DNA from: Clusia tigrina
Taxonomy: Eukaryota > Arthropoda > Insecta > Diptera > Clusiidae
DNA length: 64,000 nucleotides
NCBI GenBank assembly: GCA_920105625.2
Contig: OV050030.1
Location: forward strand, 28,700,516 to 28,764,515
Direction of reading: 5' to 3'
The notes beneath the pieces were generated by a model, which was given only the letters and a program-made list of their open reading frames with translations, did not search any database and was not told the origin of the DNA. Of the stretch, positions 57,681 to 64,000 are shown in pieces (position 1 is the first letter of the stretch; every line of letters starts with the position of its first letter). The translations under genes were made by a program, and so were the position numbers.

Positions 57681-57743
57681 ATTTATAAAATTAAAAAAAG
57701 CGTCTTCTTGACTAACACGGGTACTTATCATATACCGCTCGTA

Positions 57744-58849
57744 TATTTATTAATCTTCACTGAAAAATCATAAAATTAGGTTAATTTTAACCAGTCTAAC
57801 TCCACTAAAAGAGCTGTAGTAGAAAGCAGTAATAATATACTATATATAAAAAATGAAATCAATAAGAGTTGCTCGATGTAAATCATACAATGAAACCTCC
57901 GATTTTAATATATTGTAGTATGAAGATTCATTTCTGTATAGATTCCACATTTCGATGGAATACCGATAATGGGACAGTTAAAAATTCAACAAAATAGAAT
58001 GGATCCTGTATCCTCGGATTCAGATATGGAACAGAAACTGATTTTGTGAATTATGGTATCAACAATTTGTAACGTATTTTATACAACATGTAATAAGTTA
58101 TATGCCTTCAGTCCATATTGCACAATTTGCAAGAGATTCATATACTTGAATATGAATTTCAGAACCTCCCACATCATCTCTAAAGAACTTAACGCCACTA
58201 ATTTATCTTTAATTTTAAATTTGAACGCTAGCCATAGCTAAAAACGCATCCAGCATACTTGCACAAAACGAAGGAACAAAAAGTTTTTGAGCGTGTCCTC
58301 AAGGCATCTGAGACGCGTCTTGCATGCTAGTTTGACGTAACAGTTGTGTAGCTGACTTGACACCTTCCACCCAAGTAGAAGTTAACTACAATGGCAGGAT
58401 TGAGGCCAAAATTGATTTTAAAAAATGCAGAAGAGATAAAAAAGGTAGTCATAATGGCAAACTTTCGATGTAATAAAACAAAACCAAAAATTATTTTAAA
58501 GAAACCAAAGGAAATCACAAATTCGTGCTTCTTTTGTTTTCTTCTCCAATAACTACGGTGCTGTGATATAATAATGACTTGGAAGGACAGGTGCCATTTT
58601 ATAGTTCTGCTGAAAATGTGGCGTTGATTATTTCTCTATTACTAGACATGTGGCGGATGTCTTTAGAAACATCTTCCCGAATATAGCAATATTTTGAAGT
58701 TCAACCTCTTTGATTGGAAATTTAAACCCATATTTCAAACCCCAAAAAAGATTAGCTGGAGTGCCACAGGGGAGTGTACTCGCACCGCTTTTATACTTTT
58801 TAAACGAATTATATTACCAGCTAAAAGGGTGGGTGATTTAATCTCTGAA
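57744..58849. other. No gene recognised
   Basis: AT-rich sequence with no motif, repeat or element end that I can see. Confidence 0.5.
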
Positions 58850-59860
58850 AATTCAAATAAGTACACTCTATTCTACAAAAAAAAAAGTTTTCTTTTTCAG
58901 CGTAGTCTCCTTTTAGCTCAATACACTTCATCCCAAGTTTCTCTAATTTTATTATGCCCGCAAAAAATACGATTTTTCGAGGCCGTCAAAATAGGCGTTT
59001 GTTTCATTGATAACAGCCTCATTAGACCTAAATCTCTACCCGCCGAGCCATTTCTTCATATTTGGAAAGAGGAAATATTCGCAGGGGGCTTAATCTGAAG
59101 AAAATGTTATTTTCCCATTGCGATTGCGGTCTTGTGCGCCTCTCAGAGAAGTTTTTCCTCGCCAAATGCGGTCGTTTTAGCCTCAAATAGGCGTCGAATC
59201 GATGCAACCTCTCTGCATAATAAGCACAGGTGATCGTTTTACCCTTTTCAAGGTAATCGATGTGAATGAAACCGCGCGCATCCCAAAAAAATTGTTGCCA
59301 TCACCTTGTTGGTCGACGGTCACCTCTGCATTCTTTGGCTTCGATTTACCAGGAGAAGTCTACTGTCGTAACTTTCCTGTGATCCTGGGTCTCTAGTGTG
59401 TTGTGATGAATACATGTTTAATCCACGGTTACGAAACGGCGCAAAAACTCATTCGGATTCGTGATTGAACTTAGGCAAACACTGTTGTCCTATGTTCAAT
59501 TGCGTTTGTTGTCAATTGCGTTTGTTGTCAATTGTGAGCAAACGCGGCACACATCTTGTGGATAGTGTTTGCGTATCGTCTCTTCAAGTTCGCCCACTTT
59601 CCCTCGCCGATTGTCCAATATCGCACCGTGGATTCCATCGACCATTTATGCTGTGGTGACCTCAATTGGGCGTCACTTGTGCTGGTACGACCGCACCGAA
59701 ATTGAGTAAACAACTGGTGGATGGTTCCAATCGATGGTGAAGAGACCCCATAAGACTTTTCCAGCTTCTGTTTGCTTTGCGTGACAGTTTTTGCGTGCTT
59801 TTGAAAGATGGTTCTTGCTAAGCAAAATGTTGGTTTTGAGGTTGTAATTTTCAGGCATTT
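58850..59860 (-). mobile_element. Degenerate mariner, same family as the 7.1-9.1 kb copy
   Basis: Minus-strand transposase pieces include LFTIDWNHPPV near 59740, TQFRCGRTSTSDAQL near 59705-59665, segments matching the transposase middle near 59480-59290, and LEKGKTIT near 59250-59225. Sequence matching the C-terminal region runs on to about 58980. ACACTCTATTC at 58864 matches the terminus of the 7.1 kb copy. About 120 bp of 5' sequence present in the other copy is missing; the other copy has GATTTTTTGCG and GATTTTTGCG near the ends of that segment, suggesting deletion between short repeats. Many frame changes. Confidence 0.72.
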
Positions 59861-61055
59861 ATTGACCCAACCTCGTATGTTTACAGATACGAGTATGACC
59901 GCAATTTTATATTCTCATAAATATTCCAACATTGGCTCACGAAAACTAATGGCTCACACCAGACGAGTAGAAGAATCCGTATTAAAATGGAGAACTAAGG
60001 TTAACGAGTTGAAAAGCGTTCACATAATGTTAACCTTAGACAAAAAATGCCCTCAAATTATATAATGATCCTGCAGGCACCCGAATTGAAATATCTTTCC
60101 ATTTATTTGTATAGATGTGCCATTTGGCGAAAGCACATCGAAGCCAACTAAAGCTCATGGGGAAATATCCTCTATTGACTCCTAAAAAACAGGTAAAAAT
60201 TCAGCATAGAAAATAAAGTTCTTTAAATGGTCATTAAATACATATGTGCCGCATCCAAGTGTTCGGCTCCGCAAGAATTTCAAACATCAAGTTGATTCAA
60301 CGATTTCGATATAACATACTACGCAGCATAACCAATTCGCCATGATATATTAAAATCGAAAGAATCACATGAAACTAAACATTTCAATTGTCCACAAAGA
60401 AATTTTTGTATCACAAGAGAGGCCACAAAATAAAAATAAAATGAGAACCAAAGGTGTACTTGAAAGACAAAAAGGAATGTAGATACTGACAAAATTCCTA
60501 ATATTCAATTAAATTGGAAATGGTAACAAAATGGAAACATAAAGAGTAACACTGCTATTCTAGGACTTTTATGTAAGACATTAACATTGGACGCAAATAG
60601 CCCCAGTTTAGATACAGCATCAATAATACACAAACCTACATATACTACATCATAATTTTTCTACTTAAAAGAAGAGTGGAACTTGGTTACAGGCCTTTTT
60701 GTAAATGTGAGATAGTTTCTTCCAAGTTTTATTTATAGTTTCTCTTAGTATACTTGATGAAAACAATTAAGGTCAATAGTTGCGAATTGAATTTACAATA
60801 TCTCCTTAAACCATACGCTGCTCTAGTGCTAATCAAATCAAATACTCTATAACAAAAATTTGCGACATCCTCTCTTCTGTACTAAGTCGTGTTGCTGGCG
60901 AGGGACACGTTTCATCTTGATGTTGCAGAGTTTTTTTCCTTATGTGGAACGAAGTTTTCAAGTGTTTTTATTTAGTCCCGCCGTCTCGGATTAAGAATAG
61001 AAATATAATGAAAGAATGATAACGATAGACATAGAGAGTATTTGGGAACATCAAC
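59861..61055. other. No gene recognised
   Basis: AT-rich sequence with nothing identifiable. Confidence 0.5.
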
Positions 61056-61059
61056 TATT

Positions 61060-61520
61060 CAAGCTGTTCAGAATCTCATGCATTAAATACGCACTTGAGC
61101 ACAACGAATATGCGGTTGGGTGTTTTCTTTACATTGAGGTGATAAAAAGCCCCCTAATAACAGTGATTTCTTCAATATAAATAGGGCAATCCTGCGCAAG
61201 GGCATAGATTTGAGAACATGTAGATGGATAAACAATGTTCTCAGAGAATGGAACATCAAATCCTCTTTAGGGGCTACAGAGGTCCGTGTTCGCGGAGCAT
61301 TGGTGTAACCGAATCGACTGAAAAGCTGGCTGCCAAACAACATTACCTTGAGTAAGCAAGAATATTTGGGGGTGCTAGTCAAATCTTCGATAATGCCAGG
61401 CAGACCTGGGCTGCGATGGACAAGTGGTAAGCTAGCTGGTCCACCACTCAACCTTAGCAGGAACTCCATGAACCCAAATATGTTCTTCAGCATGGGGAAT
61501 TGCTAACTAAGTAGACATGC
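61060..61520 (+). pseudogene. LINE reverse transcriptase fragment with internal deletion
   Basis: Plus-strand pieces match an RT palm in order: KYALEHNEYAVGCFLYIEVI (first-aspartate region, with the usual DIEGAF changed to YIEVI), then INRAILRKGIDLRTCRWINN and NIKSSLGATEVRVRGALV. The text then jumps to LSKQEYLGVLV, the thumb motif, skipping the segment that carries YADD. The overlapping minus-strand frame at 61083-61493 is a shadow. It is a relic of an RNase H-type LINE distinct in orientation from the others nearby. Confidence 0.6.
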
Positions 61521-63125
61521 TGCCAGACAAGCGTTGCCATTCAATGAGTTCTGTCTATTGTTCCCAGCACACTGACCGGGAAAAGATGAGTCAGCATCAG
61601 ATAAAATCCCGTTCTTTTGGAAGTGGCGGGTAACAGACAGCTAAGTTGATTTTCTTAATTATATTTTACATTTTTATGAAATTGAATCATTGGCTTGAAA
61701 GTACTACTGTTAAACTATTCCATTTGAATCGAACATTTCTATAAACTGAAGAAAACACAAACATGATCTCCTTTGGCTCAAATTCTCCATATCTTCAAAT
61801 AATTTAAAAAAGAATACTATATTATTCTTTTGCTTAATTTTTACATGCGACTTCAAAGTCTTCTAATCTGTTAGTAATATTAGGTTCCACGTCCGAAATA
61901 AGGCAAACTGCTATGAATATTTTGCTTGGACCTGAATTGAATGTAGCGAAGTTATTTGATAAATAAAGAAATGTTCCAGGCATATGTCAGGAAAAAGGCC
62001 TTTCAAATTCCATTAGGAGGACTTTCAACATCATTATTTTATTCATTTCTTTGGAGTCTACTCATATAAACACCACCAATTTTGGACGTTGGTAAACTGT
62101 GAGATCAGTTACCATAAGCGCTGAATAATATCTTATTTACATTGACTATCCCTATGAACTTGCTTGTTGAAATATGTTACATATTCCCTCTCTACAATAA
62201 TATGGAGTTGTGGGAGCTATCGACACAATTAATGATTGCAGAGGATGCGTCATGGCTCTGGCTGACAACAATAGCAAAATGATGCCAGAGATGGTGGAAT
62301 TGATGTCCAATCAATAATAATTGAGCTTTTGAGCAGTGATGATATTTATTTTAGTAAGGGATACGTATATGAATCGGCTGCAATTTATGATTATGATAAG
62401 GACTAAAGAATTCAAATACCATACCAGAAATGTTTATTTACAGAATGCACAAATTTGTTCCGGTCAATATTTCTTTTATCACTGATGAGGGAATTTGCGC
62501 AGGAACGACAAACATTAGGAATTCACCTTCGATTGATATAGGATATGTGCTTCACAGCTATTGTTCTTCGATTTCATGTACGGTACAATGTATTGGATTC
62601 TGCTGATAGAAAAAATTAACTCTTTGTTGGCTGGATTTGTAGAAAGTTCCTTTTCGTTGTACACAAGGCTAGATTAAGGAAGTAATTTGTTTGATTTGTG
62701 ATGGTCTGTACGAATTTATTGCCATAACCCTTCCGTGTATTCCTTCTAAGTATATAATGTCTCAATATTATCAAGCAATGAACTAGTTCACTTTCATATT
62801 ATTACAAGTGTCACTAAAAAGTTACTTCTCGACAATCGTCGCTAGAATTTAGGATGCATAGACGATGGATGCATAGACTATGGATTCTTTGTAACAAGTG
62901 GGATTAAAAGTGCTTACTGCAATAATCGTAGTCACAGGCAGGAGAGTTTCCAAGACATAATTGCTCTGTTGGAATCAATAAATTTGCTGCCACTGCATGA
63001 ACCAGTGAAAGGCGACTGCAATTAATTAGTGGCAGTGTCGAAACATATTCTATATACTGTGACGTTTACTGAATACGGTTAGAATGTCTGGTAATGCTAC
63101 CGAGTATTATGTCGTTCTCAACCAG
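61521..63125. other. No gene recognised
   Basis: AT-rich sequence; only short open frames. No repeat structure seen. Confidence 0.5.
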
Positions 63126-63129
63126 TGCA

Positions 63130-64000
63130 CATACCAAATTATTATTATTATTAATTCCATGACATTTGACACAATAAAACTATACTTATTCTAACAAAGT
63201 TAACTAAAAGACATAATTATAAAAGAGTTAAATATCGCTCCTAGTCGGAGCATAGGGCGGTCACAAAAGCTCTCCAACGGTTTCTATCAGCAGCCAGGTA
63301 TCTTATTTCGTTCCAGGTGGCTCTGTGGTGACTTTCGACGTAGATAGTGCGTACCCATGTTTGTCGTGGGCGTCATGCTTTCCGACTACCATGTGGGTTC
63401 CATTGAAAGGCCATCTTTGCAATGTTGGTGTCTTCTCTACGCAGAATGTGCCCTATCCAGCTCCACTTGCGTCTTTTAACTTCTGTGTCAATAGGCTCGC
63501 TATTGGTGAGGCGCCACAGGTCTTCGTTCATGATCGTTGTCGGCCAGCAAATGCGGCAGATTCTTCGTAGACATTTGTTGACAAAATTTTGAAGTTGTCG
63601 AGTTATTTGTTCTGAGACCAACCATGTTTCAGACCCATACAACAGAACAGGTTTTATGCTGGTGTTAAATATTCGTATTTTTGGTCTGAATCCATTTTGT
63701 TCACGCCGCAACTGGCTGTTGAGTACACCTGACACTCTATCTAAGATGATAAGAGCTAGGATTTTCAGGATGGAGTTGAGAAGGGTTATGCCCCTCCAAT
63801 TTTTACATTGGCTGAGATCGCCTTTTTTTGGAATAGTGATTATGATTCCCTCTTTCCAGTCAGTGGGGAAATACCAAATTAAAGAGGGCTATACAGGTAT
63901 CTATTCTGTTGAAGTAGGTCGTTTAATCACTGCTTTTGCACACAAATTTGTCTTAGCTCATTCAAAGCTTATACTAAGGAAGTGTGCCAATTTGTATTCC
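63130..64000 (-). mobile_element. RTE-like LINE, internally deleted, runs off right edge
   Basis: The 3' end on the minus strand is a short (AAT)n repeat at 63136-63150, typical of RTE-type LINEs. Upstream of it is RT C-terminal sequence (63735-63373 and on to about 63230). RT fingers (FPTDWKEGIIITIPKKGDLS, CKNWRGITLLNSILKIL) lie at about 63870-63760. Most of the RT palm between these is missing. The 5' part is beyond the window. Confidence 0.75.
63230..63880 (-). pseudogene. RTE-like reverse transcriptase: fingers joined to C-terminus
   Basis: The frame 63735-63373 starts with fingers sequence LNSQLRREQNGFRPK and passes directly into RIFNTSIKPVLLYGSETWLV, a C-terminal motif normally several hundred residues later. 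It continues QLQNFVNKCLRRICRICWP and KRRKWSWIGHILRREDTNIA, then after a stop RPRQTWVRTI and NRWRAFVTAL. The whole palm, including YADD, has been lost without breaking the frame at the junction (about 63685). The product could not polymerise DNA. Confidence 0.75.

Larger units (their letters stand above)
54890..57741 (+). mobile_element. mariner transposon split by a LINE insertion
   Basis: TA dinucleotides at 54888-54889 and 57742-57743 bound terminal inverted repeats of about 28 bp: left CGAGGGGTACTTATTATAAC, right (reverse complement) CGAGCGGTATATGATAAGTA. The left transposase part ends near 55690 and the right part resumes near 57331 within the same protein segment, with a LINE in between. 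Without the LINE the element would be about 1.2 kb, normal for mariner. Confidence 0.83.

Noticed and set aside
1..64000. CRISPR arrays, bacterial operons, riboswitches or rRNA
   Set aside because: Sequence is eukaryotic and transposon-rich; no regularly spaced short repeats or structured RNA signatures were seen.

Overview
The window looks like non-coding, repeat-rich DNA from a dipteran insect. It is AT-rich, and nearly every recognisable protein is a transposable-element protein of the kinds found in flies: an errantivirus, mariner elements including a DD41D (rosa-type) copy, and several non-LTR retrotransposons. A higher fly, possibly a tephritid, is my best guess; that is inference from the element mix. 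I could not establish any host gene. Three short open frames are listed as weak candidates only.

Layout. 1-2.65 kb: minus-strand LINE with endonuclease and RT remains, running off the left edge. 2.65-7.1 kb: no gene; CT-rich simple repeats and a 330 bp hAT-type MITE with an 8 bp target duplication. 7.1-9.1 kb: a decayed minus-strand mariner carrying a 225 bp solo-LTR-like insert and a 576 bp MITE. 11.07-18.59 kb: a complete plus-strand errantivirus (Ty3/gypsy retrovirus-like element) with two LTRs that I read as identical, tRNA-Lys-type primer site, gag, pol, env, polypurine tract and a 4 bp target duplication. 18.6-26 kb: AT microsatellite and two minus-strand LINE remnants. 26.2-27.5 kb: DD41D mariner with one in-frame stop. 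27.8-41.4 kb: mostly featureless, with LINE 3' tails, a perfect 70 bp palindrome, tandem repeats and a duplicated mariner tail. 43.1-44.4 kb: DD34D-type mariner. 46.5-52.6 kb: two minus-strand RNase H-type LINEs. 54.9-57.7 kb: a mariner split by a 5'-truncated LINE. 58.85-59.86 kb: another mariner remnant. 61.06-61.5 kb: LINE RT remnant. 63.1-64 kb: RTE-like LINE running off the right edge.

How the intact element works. The errantivirus is the only apparently functional system here. Genomic RNA starts and is polyadenylated in the LTRs, and is primed at the PBS. Gag and Pol come from the full-length RNA; a T TTT TTA slippery heptamer sits six bases before the gag stop, which overlaps the first pol ATG. 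Env is best explained by splicing. A leader mini-ORF at 11616 has a GTAAGC donor across its stop, and the only good acceptor found lies just after pol at 16780-16781. The phases match, so the mini-ORF start becomes the env start and supplies the beginning of a signal peptide. Everything else in the window is degenerate to some degree.
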